Positions 34,136 to 45,539 of a stretch of 64,000 nucleotides of DNA are shown here, in pieces. The stretch comes from Monocercomonoides exilis (lineage: Eukaryota > Preaxostyla > Oxymonadida > Polymastigidae). A program made the position numbers and the translations under genes. The notes beneath the pieces were generated by a model. It was not told the origin of the DNA. It worked only from the letters and a program-made list of their open reading frames with translations, and did no database searches. The stretch covers positions 988,501 to 1,052,500 of the forward strand of contig LSRY02000037.1 of assembly GCA_001643675.2 (NCBI GenBank), given 5' to 3'. Every line of letters begins with the position of its first letter. Position 1 is the first letter of the stretch.

Positions 34136-36200
34136 TCTGCTTCTTCATCTCAAATTGTTTCTTTCCCTCCACTTCCACATTTATCAGAGGTTTCGTCGTC
34201 GTCGTCATCATCATCATCATCTTCTTCTTCTTCTTCACCTTCTTCACCTTCCTCTTCACCTTCCTCTTCACCTTTCTCTTCCTCTTCCGCTTATCCTCCG
34301 ATATTCATCAACCATGAAACGGGCTTATCTGCCCACCAGTTCGCCTCCATCTCCACAGCATTTTTCTCCATTGATTGCACCATCTGTTTCATCCTGTGAA
34401 TTAGTGCTCCCTTTTGCGACTCACAAACTTTCCTTCTCAACGTCCAATTCAAGTCCCTCTCTGGAAGTCTTTTCCCTGTTCTCTTCGCACTCCCCATCCC
34501 CATCTCTCCCGATCAGCCTTCCAAACAATCTGCGATTGTCACCTTTCTCAACATCTGCATCCTCGCCAGCTGGTATATCTCCTTCCACTCGTCATGGATA
34601 AGCAAGCTCTTCTGTCGTCTGCATCCTCGACGGATCACTTGTTGTTCCCCCTTTCTTCTTCTTCTGCTTCCTCTGTTCCAAATCAGCAAGAAAGCTCCTT
34701 CAGCATGATTCACATTTTCTTCACCTCCATCTCGCTCAATCAGTTCTTCTATAGCATATACGAGTGAAATGGCAGTTTAGCTTGTGTGTCCGCCTTCTTC
34801 CCCATCATCCAGAGTAGTGCTCCCTTGTCCCTTGGCAGCGCATCAGTTTTCTGTTGAAACTCTTCAGCAACAATTGATTGACACTCAATAAGCAGAGGTG
34901 CTCCTCAGTTGCCTCAAGGCTCCACTAACAATTCCTGGTACAACAACAAAGTGCACATCGCTAATTGCACACAACATGGAATTTAAATAAAAAATGACTC
35001 TCTTTCTCTTTGTCAGAACAGCAAAGCTGAATACGCTCTCCTCGCCAGCCAGTAAAGCGAGCTCTGCTGAAACCTCAGGTTGTTTGTCATCTTGCTATCC
35101 TGCACTTTTACCACAGCGACTGATAAAGCATCTTCATTTCGATGTTCTCCTCTTGCGATCCCATCAACAGATCAATCATCAACTTCTGCATCAGCTGCAC
35201 AACAACTTTCTTTTGAAGACCCCTGCATTGCAAGAATGTTCGTGGAAGGTGATATTCCAAGTGTGAGAAGTCATATTGCTGGGTACAACACTATAGGCAG
35301 TTGATTTGGCACTCTGCGAGGAAGAAAAAGAAGAGGAAGAAGAGGAAGAAGAGGAAGAAGAGGAAGAGAAAGAAGAAGAAGAAAAAGAGGAGGAGGAGGA
35401 GGAGGAAGAAGAAAAAGAGGAGGAGGAAGAAGAAGAAAAAGAGGAGGAGGAGGAAGAAGAAAAAGAGGAGGAGGAGGAGGAGGAAGAAGAAGAGGAAGAG
35501 GAAGAGGAAGAGGGAGAGGAAGGAGGTTAAAGAATAATGTGATTGGCAAAGCAGAAATTGTTGGGAAAGAGATAGATGAAGAAGGCGAAGGAGAAATTGT
35601 AGAAAAGAATGTTGAATTTCAACAAAAAATTAAAGGCTTCCTTCCACCGGCATTTTCAGTAGAAGAAAAAGATCGTTCAAATTGATTTCTTTTGTAGCAG
35701 GTGTTATTTTGAATGGCTGCTATTTCAGGATTCATCTCAGCAGTAACAGCAGAAATGTGATCAGTGAAGGCAATATTGGAGCGTGAAAAGCATTTTTGTT
35801 CAACTTTCAATTCAGGCCATCCGAAAGGAGAGGCGTTTCTTTTGAAAAAGGTTTGTTTTCTCCAGTTTCTTCATTCAATTGTTTGGCAAACAAAAATCAT
35901 ACGGCTTTTGCTGTTCAAGGTGCCTGATAAACCGAAAAGAAAAGTGGAGGCTGTTATTGTTTTTGCTTCATCAACCATGCGTCTTTGCATATTTGGGGTT
36001 TGAGCTGGGATTCACATATATTCATTAATTGTTCATTTCACTCGAAACAATTTGACCACTTCATTCTCCCAATTTGCGAACATTTTTCTTTATTTTCTTT
36101 TCGCGCAAACAGCCATTGCTTTTTGCCTGCTCGATCCTTTTAGCTTTTTAATTCTATTATCATCAACAGTTCTTCCAGCAACTTTGAACAGACATCATTG
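34136..36200. other. Decayed GC-richer DNA between repeat unit and helical family
   Basis: Pyrimidine microsatellites (34190-34290) precede broken minus-strand frames: 34513-34713, and 34291-34503 with RTGKRLPERDLNWTLRRKV and MVQSMEKNAVEMEANWWADK. These may be remains of one gene of unknown family. A polypurine tract and further short frames follow. No intact gene is supported. Confidence 0.35.
35317..35530 (+). repeat. 214-bp polypurine tract
   Basis: GAA/GAG/GGA run without a pyrimidine over most of its length. It is similar in kind to 14937-15135. Confidence 0.9.
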
Positions 36201-36205
36201 ATCAG

Positions 36206-36208
<3 letters not shown>

Positions 36209-36248
<40 letters not shown>
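36209..36248. repeat. 40-base A homopolymer
   Basis: Uninterrupted A run immediately upstream of a small open frame. Confidence 0.9.
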
Positions 36249-36249
<1 letters not shown>

Positions 36250-36258
36250 ACTTGAAAA

Positions 36259-36510
36259 ATGTCAATGAACACAAAAGCAAATCGATATATTGCACAAACT
36301 TTTCCATTCCTGGAATCGGAAATTAAAAAATGCAAGAAACTCTTTTCTCCTCAAGAATTGCGCCGAGCAGTTTCTCTCTTCTCACAAGCAAAATACCACT
36401 TTAGCATTGAAATTAAAATCATTGCAGGAATGAGGAGAAGCCTGCTTTTAACGGTGTTTTTAATCAAAAACCGTAATCAAATCCATCAAAATGAAGTTCT
36501 GTTGGTTTGA
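36259..36510 (+). CDS. Small hypothetical protein
   Basis: 83 codons from ATG (MSMNTKANRYIAQTFPFLES) with an amphipathic, helical composition (SEIKKCKKLFSPQELRRAVS). It lies 12 bp after the poly-A run and about 220 bp before the helical-family gene. The end is hydrophobic and less protein-like, so it may be a truncated remnant or the first exon of something larger. No family recognised. Confidence 0.3.
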   Translation: MSMNTKANRYIAQTFPFLESEIKKCKKLFSPQELRRAVSLFSQAKYHFSIEIKIIAGMRRSLLLTVFLIKNRNQIHQNEVLLV

Positions 36511-36731
36511 TCAAACAGAAACTAAAGAGCGATATTTCTGTAGAATCCAAACCTAGATCGTAGGACTCGTTGGAAATTCTATTTTATCGCTTATTTTTTT
36601 GTGAAGAAAAAGCATTTGCATCGAAACCGATATCCTTTCATTTTGAAAAATAATCAACAATGTTTGTATTTCAATTTTGCTTTGTTTGTTGAAGTGTTAT
36701 TATTTTTTTTTTCGTATGTCCAGAATATATA

Positions 36732-38220
36732 ATGAACAAAGATTGTGCAATTGATCATGTCAAAGAAAAAGAGGAGGAAGAAGATTCTGATGATGAAGAA
36801 ACTGATGATGAAGAATTCATGTCTTATCTCACAGAAATGTTTGTAAGTTTGTGGTTATATTTATTTAATTCAACATTCGATATTTTGAATGTTATTTGTG
36901 AATTTTGAAGGATTGCTAGGTGAATTGAAAGATAGCAACAAAAATGAACAGAAACAGATTATCGAAGAAGTGAATGGGATATTGGATGAAATGGAAAGAA
37001 AAGAATTGGAATCTGTTTTATCAGATGAACTATCCAACAAAATACATAAAATGATAAAAGAAAAGAAACTTTCGATGGAAAATGCAATTTTGTTGTTGAA
37101 GCACATTGGATATTTGAAAACGTTGAAAAGAATAAATATTTATGACTTTGAAAAAATTTCTTTGGGTGAAAGAATTGATAAGATGAATGCTGAAGAGGAA
37201 GAGAAAAAAGAAGAAAAGAATAAAAAACTCTTGGCTGATCTTTGCGAATGCTATCTTTTGCTAACCTACAGGCCTTCATATGAATTTATATCAGCAAGTT
37301 GTATTCTCTGCATTCTGAAGGTTGCCTCGAGGAAAGATGAAACAGAGGAAGTTCAAAAGGATGTGGAAATTGCCTTGCTGGCTTTGAGATACATTAGCCA
37401 ATATTTTGTACGAACATTTCTGTTTCCTGTTTGATGTTATTATAATTTTTTTTTATGTTTTCAGAAAGTACCTGAAGAACTGTATTTGAATGAAATCAGA
37501 GAGATCATCAAATATCATCAGAAGCATCACAACCTAACATCACTTGCTTATCAGTCTGCATGGCAGTTTTTGGTGAATAGAATGGTTTACGATAATTCAC
37601 CTGTTGAAGTTATCGCAAATGAACTGCATTTTGCAAGAGAAGCAATTTCAGAACTGGAAGAGCTGACGAAATGCATTGATTGGAAGAAAAATGGAGATCA
37701 AATGAAGGAAATGGAAGAAGAAAATCTTTTGGAGAAATGGATCACAACTCTGAATATTTATTTTAGAGGGTGCGAAATACGAAAAAAAGAACATGTTGTT
37801 CTTATTGAGAGCATTATCCAGATGCTTCGAGCAGCAAAGGATTATTGCAGCGGAATTAGTGAAAAATGCATTGAATTACTTATAACTGTATCTTATAACA
37901 CTTCTGTGGAGATCGAGGATTTGTTGAAATGTGGAGCTGTATGTATGGCTTTGGGAGAAATAAACAGACTTGATTTTATGAAAACATCAGTTGAGGATTA
38001 TTTGCAATTTTTCGAAAATATTTGTGAAAGGTTGAAGAAGGTGAATAAAAAAGAAAACGAAGAAACAAAACGAAAAGAAACGAAAAGAAAAGTGTTTGAC
38101 AGGTTGGAAGAAGAAGGATATGAAGATTGCATCATAGGATTCAGCTGTTGCATTGTAGATGAAGAATATAGAAACATTTTTTTTGTTCAAAGAATTGAAG
38201 ATTATTTTGTTCATTGCTGA
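36732..38220 (+). CDS. Multicopy alpha-helical protein, copy 1 (three exons)
   Basis: Exon 1 (36732-36846) is acidic. Exon 2 is 36911-37407 and exon 3 is 37465-38220, ending TGA, for 455 residues. In exon 2 the frame needs one base from exon 1. This fits a donor GTTTGT at 36847 better than GTAAGT at 36843, which would break the frame. Exon 2 contains ENAILLLKHIGY and LLADLCECYLLL. Exon 3 contains EIREIIKYHQKHHNLTSLAY, ANELHFAREAISELEELTKC and LEEEGYEDCIIGF. The protein is helix-rich and might form ARM/HEAT-like repeats, but no named domain is certain. No signal peptide or membrane segment, so probably cytosolic. Function unknown; the family appears multicopy and resembles uncharacterised oxymonad proteins. 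Confidence 0.75.
36847..36910 (+). other. Intron 1 of helical-family copy 1
   Basis: GTTTGTGG to TTTTGAAG, 64 bp, phase 1. The phase-1 acceptor is conserved in the copies at 40258 and 52706. Confidence 0.55.
37408..37464 (+). other. Intron 2 of helical-family copy 1
   Basis: GTACGAAC to TTTTCAG, 57 bp, phase 0. It interrupts the same place as the intron at 39685-39758 in the second copy. Confidence 0.7.
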
Positions 38221-38934
38221 TTCACTTTTATTTTTTATTCACTTCATTTATCTTTTGGTGTTTCGTTTTCTCTCTTTTTTTCTTATGAATGAACATGCTG
38301 CATCCGTATTGATGAAGAATTTTCACTCAATTTTTGAATTTATTTTATGTGTGTATTTAATGCAAAATGTGGGGTTTGGCAGCAGATTTCTTGCTTGTTT
38401 CATCTTTTTTCATCTCCTCTGAATGATCTGCGCTAAAAAGATTAAAGCCAATTTGAAAAAGTCTCTTTACTATCTTTTGGTTTTGATGCCAACTTGTTCA
38501 TTGAAAAATGGATGGGCAACGGTTGATATTTATTAAAGTTTTTCGCTTCAAACATTTCTCTCCAACAGAAGCAGCTCCTTCTCAGACTCTGCAAAGTTTC
38601 AGTTCTTTGACATTTTGAGAAATCTTAAAGAACAGAGAGCGAAAAAGAAGAGACATCAGGCATGTTTGATGAAAAAGCGAAACAGGCCACGGAAATAATG
38701 AATAAAAATGAAAATTCCTTTTTTGTAAAAAGAATTGTTGTGAAAGAAATGAAACAAGATATTTTATTGAGAAAATAATGGACAGTTATGTTGCAAAATT
38801 ATTTGAATAATCGTTGAAGTGTTTTGCAAAGAAAAAAAACTATTCAAAACGAATATTATTAAAATTAAGAAATGATTCAAAAAATAAATCAATAAAAAAA
38901 CCTTGTGTTACAAGCAGAAATACATCTCATTTCT

Positions 38935-40258
38935 TCAAACATTTACAAAATATTCAGAAATATCCAATGACAACGAATGATCATAATTTCTTTTTAAAAA
39001 TTCAAAAGCTTCATGAAAGCTTGCGATGATATCTTCGTATCCTTCTTCTTCTAGTTTTTCAAGCATCTTCATTTTCGTTGCCTTTCTTTTCGCTTCTTCC
39101 ATTTCTTCTTCCTTCTTTTCTTTCAATCTTCTTGAAACATTCGTAAAGAATTGCAAGCATTCATATGTCATTTTTTTATTCAACGTTGGTCGCTGCATCT
39201 CCTCCAAAATAGTCTCAATAGCCCCTCCTTTCAACAAGGAATCAATCTTCACTTCCCTGTTGATCGCTGAATATCTTAATGATTCAATGCATTTTTCGCT
39301 TATTTCTCTGTAATTCTCTTTCGCTGCCCCAAATACATTCACAATACAGCTCATAAGTTCAACTAATTCTTCGTTCCACGATTTGCATGTTAACAAATAC
39401 CAAGTCGATGCTCCTATCCATCTCAATAATGCAATCTCTTCTTTCTTTTCTTTTCTTCTTTTGTCTTCATCTTTTTTCTTCCAATCAACACACCTTGTCA
39501 GCTCTTCCAATTCTCTTCTTGCTTCTCTCGCAAGCTGCATCTCATTTGCAACAACATCTTCCAAGCTTCTTTCAAAGCATAATTTGTAAATCAAAAATTC
39601 CCAAACAGACTGATAGGCAAGCCGCGTCAAATTGTGATGCTCCTGATGATATATGATAATACCTTTGATATCATTCAAATACAGCTCTTTTTTAACAAAC
39701 CGATAAAAACATAAGAAAAAATTTCAATGAAATAAAAAATGTGGTATTAGCATCACACATAATCTGCTCGAATGCAACTCAAAGCCAACAAAGCCATTTC
39801 CACATCCTTTTGATTCTCCTCGCTTTCCTCTTTGACCGATGCAGCTTTCAGCAGGCATGGCGAACAAACTGAAAGCAATTCGTGTGTGAAGCCGCAGCTT
39901 AGAAAAAGATAGCATTCACAAAGATCGACCAGAAGCTTTTCGTTTCTTTTTTCTTTTTCCTTCTTCTCCTCTTCTTCAGCGATCATCTCCTCAAATCTTT
40001 CGTAAAGCAATGAACGATAAAAGCCATCAACCCATATAAATTTCAAAAATTTCCAATATCCAACATGCTTCAGCAATAAGCATGCATTTTCGATTGATAG
40101 TTCCTTTTCTTCAATCATTTTGTCAATTTTGTTGAATATTTTTACAATGAAAATAGATTTAAATTTTTCTCTTTCCATTTCATTAATCATTTCATTCATT
40201 TCAATAATTTTCTTTCTCTGTTCATCTTCATCGCAATCTTTCAGTTCTGAAAACAATT
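38935..40258 (-). CDS. Multicopy alpha-helical protein, copy 2 (first exon not found)
   Basis: Exon 2-equivalent 39759-40258 (LFSELKDCDEDEQ... to CIRADY) and exon 3-equivalent 38935-39684 (LYLNDIKGIIIYHQEHHNLT to EYFVNV, TGA) are joined by a 74-bp phase-0 intron (39685-39758). The frame is open and conserved with copy 1, including CVDWKK and EEEGYEDIIASF. Upstream of the acceptor at 40259 I find no acceptable first exon with an ATG, so the gene is either 5'-truncated or has a distant, divergent first exon. It is convergent with copy 1, about 0.7 kb away. Confidence 0.65.
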
Positions 40259-40499
40259 CTTTAAAAAAGAAAAAGAAAAAATAACAATCATCAAGAATTG
40301 AAATGCAAAAATGAATGCAAACTGTTGAACTTTTTTGTGGCGCCAGTTGCCTGTATTTTTGAAAATATATCTCATCCAGAAAACAGCAACATTTTTCACA
40401 TTCAAATTGATAGTTCGTATATGTTTGGATTGAAGAAGTTAATGATAAACAAATACTCAAAATATTTATAAAATATATTCTTACACACTTTTTTGTATT

Positions 40500-41460
40500 T
40501 TATTGACATTTTTAACAAAGGATAATGAGTGGAAACAATAAAAAATAATTAATCTTTATTTGTAATGGACTAAATGATCATCAGATTTGAAAAAACGGAA
40601 TTATCCATTCACTGATTGAGAATTCCATGAGTGAACATTATCTGTAGAACTAGGAATATTATTTCCTGTGGAGGCAACAAGAAACGAGGCAATGCAATAT
40701 TTTTGGAATTCTGCCCGATGATTTTTGTCAATTGGATGGACAAGGGGAATACAACAATTTCATCAATAACACAAAAAGACATAATGTATGTAATTTATAT
40801 TGTTCTATATGTTGTGAAGATATTTCCGTCTGTATCCTCTCCAAAGTGCAGGAATCCGTATTATTGTTGAAATGGTCAATCTCCGCTTTGTGGAGCAATA
40901 CGATGAGAACGGAGCAGATTATCGTATAGCCATTGGGAAATAAATGAAGTTACGCAAGATACATGATTTTCATAATTTTTTATTTGGAACAAGAGATGAA
41001 AACAAATTCGACTGATGTTTTATTGAATGATGATTTATGGATGGAATTCTGTGAAGGACAAAATCTGCCAAAATTATAAAGAATTTAGGAACATGAGGCA
41101 ATGGAACAGTTTGGGGTATTTTTTGGCAAGGAAAGCAACTGACAATATCAAGGGAAGGTCATTCATCACACAAAAAAGATAACAATTCAATGGAAAAAAG
41201 GAGATTTTCAAAATGTCAATTATATTTATAAGGTTTTCCTGTTTCACGGACTGCTCTGAGCAGATATGGAAGGCTGCGAAATTCAATTTCTGATTCCGCT
41301 TTTGCTTCAAAAGAGTGGAAAAGCGCCAAGTACGAGATATCCAATTATCGAGCGTTTTTTAGCAATCGAAGGGCATTCAGGCCAGCCACATCTGGATTTC
41401 ATTCTTCGAAGGGACAGCCATTTTGAGCAAAAAAATAAAATATAATCAAATAAAATAGGC
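40500..41460. other. AT-rich DNA without recognised gene
   Basis: Short frames (40631-40870, 40732-40929) contain hints of coding composition but no recognisable domain. Confidence 0.45.
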
Positions 41461-41476
41461 GATTATCATTCGAAGT

Positions 41477-44068
41477 TTGTTTTCAACAACTACAACAACA
41501 ACAACAACAGTTTCTTCTCCTTCTTCCTCCTCTTCCTCTTCCTCTTCCTCGTTGCTTCGCTCTTCTAGAAACAGATTTCTGACAAGCGAAGAGCAGCAGA
41601 TGAGGAGGATGAGGCAGCAGTTCGGAAGAAGAAGGAAAAGACAAAATTTTGTTCTTTCACGAGATGCGTTTGAGGCGCTGCCGCTGTTTGCAGAGTTTCG
41701 GATGGTGGAGCAGAATACAGAGAATTTGGAGAAGAGGAAGAGAGAAAGAGAGAGAGCGAAGGAAAGAGAGAGAGAAGCAAGGAACGAGAGAAGAGAGGAG
41801 AGAAGGATAAGAGAATTTATTAAGATGAGGAAGGCATTGAAATCCACAAATGATAGAGATAACAATGATGATGAAAATGAAAACGAAATTAATGCAGAAG
41901 AAAACGAGAATTATTCACTGATTAGAAGAGATTCTCTGAAGAAAACAAAGAAAAAAGAAGAAACTGAATGTATTTCCTACAGCTCCATCGTCAGTGATGA
42001 AGAAGAGCGAAGAGAGAAGAGATACAAACAGAAAGAAAAGCAGAGGTTGATGCGAAGGTATTACCAGGCGCTTGAGCTTCAGCGTGATTCTGTTGCGAAT
42101 GAAGTGCTTTTGATGGTCAGACCAAACCTGCTGCTTTCTCCTGCACCGATTGATGAATCGATAAAAAGACCAGGAATGAGTGTGAATGCTGTAAAAATGA
42201 AGGAGATGATAAAGAAGGTGAGAAAGAAGAGAAAGAAGTGAACAATTCTGGAAATGGAAATGGAAACAGGGAAGAAGTTGAAGTCGATGAAGATAGCACG
42301 AAAGATGAGGAAGAAGAAAAGATGATGATGATTCGAACAACGACGAAAACGAAGAAGTGATTTTGGAGGATTCAATGAATAATCCCAAATCAGTTGTTTC
42401 AAAAGGAAAGAAAATAAAACATTTATCAAAATCCAAAAATAAAAATAACAAAATGAAGAATAAGAAGAAAGCAGAAGTTTGCAACTTGACTGGAATAGAC
42501 GAAGATGAAGAAGACGACATTCGAGAGAAGAAGCTGCGGGAGATTCTGAAAGCATTCCGAAGAAGAGAAGAAGAGTTTGACGACGACGACTGGTGGGGAA
42601 TAAGCTCAGGGGATGGCTGGCTGTATGAAGAGGACAATGCAGATGATGAGAGTATTCTGAAGCTGATGGGCTATGAGAATGTGGCGAATGTGGGAAGAAT
42701 TCATTTGGATGACTAATCTAATGATAGCTTCGAAAGCGATGTGAGTGAAAAAAAAGGAACATATGATGATGATGCCAATGAGACTGAAACAAAACAAAGT
42801 GTTTCAAGAAAAATGAAAGGAAACGAAAACAATGAAGCTCAAGAAAGTGTTATAACACTTCAAAAGAAAGGCAATCAAACAGAATCAGAGAAGAATACAG
42901 ACGCAAAAGAGTCTGTTCAAAACAACAAAAAAGGCGAAAAGAACAATGATGAGCCAAAACCAGAGCCTCTTTCATTGCTAACTCAGCAAAAACAGCAGCA
43001 ACATCCACAACAACAGAACACAACGACAATTCCATCTCCAACACCATCACCTTCTCCACAGCCTAAACAATATACTTCAGGAAGAGGCGCATTTGGAACG
43101 ATACACTTTACGCGAGGGAAGCGAATGGACGGTGGATGGAGAGGAGGAGGAGGGAGAGCGTTGATTGAATACAGCCAAGAGATGGAGATGGGGAGAGGGG
43201 CTATTGGTGCACCTACAACTCCGCTATTACCAGCTGTTGGAGGAGGAGGAATAGGAATTGGAATAGGAGGAGGAATTGGAGGAGGAGGAGGAGGAGGGGT
43301 GACATTGGGTGTGATGGGGATGAAGGATTTGAACAAAGAAGTGACAAGGGCGATGCAAGATGAGTTTCAGAATGAGAAAGGGAAAGTTGGCGATGAAGAA
43401 GCGAAGATCACGTTTTATTCATTGGAATCAGATGATAAGAAAGAAAAACTGCTTTGTCTGATGAAACTGCAGGAAATACAAAAGAAGAAGGAGAAAGAAG
43501 AAGAATGGGAGTGCATATAAATGGAGAAAAATGGAAAATGGAGAAAAAGATAGAGGAAAAAGACAAGAATCTGTTTAGCAGCATCCAAGGAATACTACAA
43601 CCACACCTTGAGACAGGCACACCAACCAACAAGAAGGAGAACAAAATGGCAAGCGAGGCGCAACAAGAAGCGAAAGAAAGCCAAACGCCATTTTTGACAA
43701 GAGAGCGGAAATTGGACTGCATGCTGAATGATTAAGCCAATTCTGACTTAGAAGATTTGGACAATGAACAGGATGTGCCCTGCCGCTATGTGCGTATCAA
43801 AAGCGAGGAAAACGTGCAATTTGTGTGGAAGATGCGTAAAGAACCTGTGTATGCAGCAGTCGACGCGAGGCAGACAAGAACGCTGCTGGATCTGATGAGT
43901 GCGCTGAAGAGTGGGCTGAGGCAGAGCCGGGCGGAGTTGAGAAGAGGAAGAGGGATGAAGTGGAGGGGCTGTTGGCCGTACAAAGAGGAAGCAGAAGTGA
44001 CACACAGAAAAGGAAGGAAAGGAGCAGGGAAAGGATCCCGCTGCTGTTTCAGAAGGAGAAAGGTATAA
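41477..44068 (+). pseudogene. Frameshifted large charged low-complexity gene
   Basis: A chain of coding-like frames on the + strand. 41477-42241 is a Ser/Thr start, then an Arg/Glu coiled-coil. A one-base shift near 42238 and another near 42325 lead to an acidic part with EEFDDDDWWGISSGDGWLYE. A TAA at 42714 interrupts a frame that continues to 43520 through a Gln/Pro region and a Gly-rich loop (43240-43300). A shift near 43510 and a TAA at 43733 precede YVRIKSEENVQFVWKMRKEP. The pieces form one collinear protein of about 850 residues. The Arg/Glu and Gly/Pro-rich style recalls nuclear or RNA-related scaffolds, but I cannot name a family. The first in-frame ATG is at 41600. Breaks may be real or sequencing indels. 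Confidence 0.5.
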
Positions 44069-44088
44069 GAACATTCAGTTAGAACAGC

Positions 44089-44502
44089 GTGCCTAGAAGA
44101 AGAGATGCACTATCGAAGCTGTTTTCTTTGCTTTCGTTCTCAAAGTTGGCATCTTTCTTCACTTCGCAGAATTCATTGGCGATGGATCTGATGCAGAAAT
44201 ACCCTGCCCTCAATTTGGTTGCGCCTTTTGATTCAACTGTGGAATTTGCTGCAAATGCAAACATTGCTCTTCATCCTCTTTCTCATTGCACTTCATCACT
44301 TGTCAATTCTTCATTGTTAATGAACATTCAACTACAATCTTCTCCTTCTCTCAGAACATATTTATCTCCTTCACAGCAATACCACGCTAAACTTTCATCT
44401 TCTGCTTGTCCTGCAGCTCCTGGCTCTCTTTCTCTACTCTCACTTACTGCTCTATCTTCATCTCCTTCCTTTTCATTCAACTATCATCGAATTCAGTGCT
44501 AG
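44089..44502 (+). CDS. Hypothetical open frame after the charged gene
   Basis: 137 codons from ATG; the middle (SLAMDLMQKYPALNLVAPFD) looks protein-like and the end is Ser-rich. It could be a further exon or fragment related to the preceding broken gene. Weak support. Confidence 0.25.
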   Translation: MPRRRDALSKLFSLLSFSKLASFFTSQNSLAMDLMQKYPALNLVAPFDSTVEFAANANIALHPLSHCTSSLVNSSLLMNIQLQSSPSLRTYLSPSQQYHAKLSSSACPAAPGSLSLLSLTALSSSPSFSFNYHRIQC

Positions 44503-45189
44503 ACATCATCTATCGTTGCTATTTGGAAGCAAAAAATGAATGCTTTTTCAATCACAGAATATCATCTTAAGTTTATGAAAATTGAAGAGATATTATGATG
44601 GACAAAGAAAAGCTGAGTAAATGGAACTCAACAAGAAAATCGAATCTGACTTTTTTTCATTTGGAAGATGAAAGAATATCATGAAGCTGAATGAACAAGG
44701 TGTAAAAAGATTTTTTTGAGCAAACAGTTGCAGGGATAGTTTTGGAGAGATTTCACAATGCTATTTGCATTCAATATGTCGCGGAAAATGAAACAATTTG
44801 ATAAAGCAATTTTGAAGAAAAGGCATATTTGAAGGAAAATTTCAAAGAGGTTGTTATGCTAATAGGTCACAAGCAAGTTGAAATCGGAAAGGTGAAGAAA
44901 ATTTAATCTGAAGAAAATTGCCTGATACATATGAATATATTCCTTTTTAGATAGGACGAAATTGAATCTTTTTTCATGAACCGAATTTTCATTTGATGAA
45001 GAAGAGAAAATAGATGAAGAAATTTCAAAGAAATATTTTTTTTTTGAGCTGGCGTTAAGGATTTTGAAAAAATTAGTGATGATATATTCCTCAAATGAAA
45101 AGCAATGAAAGCTTATGAATTTTTCTATGATATGGAAAATGGCGAAAATGAGAAAATGAAGGAAAGGAAAGAACGTAAGAAAAAGTTCA
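44503..45189. other. AT-rich DNA without recognised gene
   Basis: No gene or repeat seen. The open frame on the minus strand here is a run-on from the POMP-like fragment at 45.2-45.5 kb. Confidence 0.45.
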
Positions 45190-45461
45190 TTATTTCCTAT
45201 TGTTTTTGTGTCAGCAGCTCTGAAAGTGAGTGTTTGAGTTGGAACAAATATTGAGGTGAGGAGGGTGAGAGAGGCGTCTTGGAGGAGGGAAATGAAGCCA
45301 GTGAGGGCATACTCGATGGTGGCGCATGGGGTTTGTTGGGGTCTGCCACAGGCATCAGAATTGGTTCCATTGCTGGCAACGATTTTGTTCTGGGCTATAA
45401 GAGAAAGACAGCTGTTAAACTTGACTTTATCCAATGTTCCACTACTTCTGTTTACGGTCAA
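45190..45461 (-). pseudogene. POMP-like surface protein fragment
   Basis: Contains LIAQNKIVASNGTNSDACGR, QQTPCATIEYALTGF and SLLQDASLTLLTSIFVPTQT, nearly identical to the matching part of pseudogene A (5903-7583). The match stops abruptly near 45200 and 45430, so only about 75 residues of the family remain, embedded in unrelated AT-rich DNA. Confidence 0.7.
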
Positions 45462-45539
45462 TGAATCCGATGAATTGAATAAAATGAACGGAGAATTGTT
45501 GGTTATTCAAAGGTGAGAAAAATAAAAGAAAAATGACTA

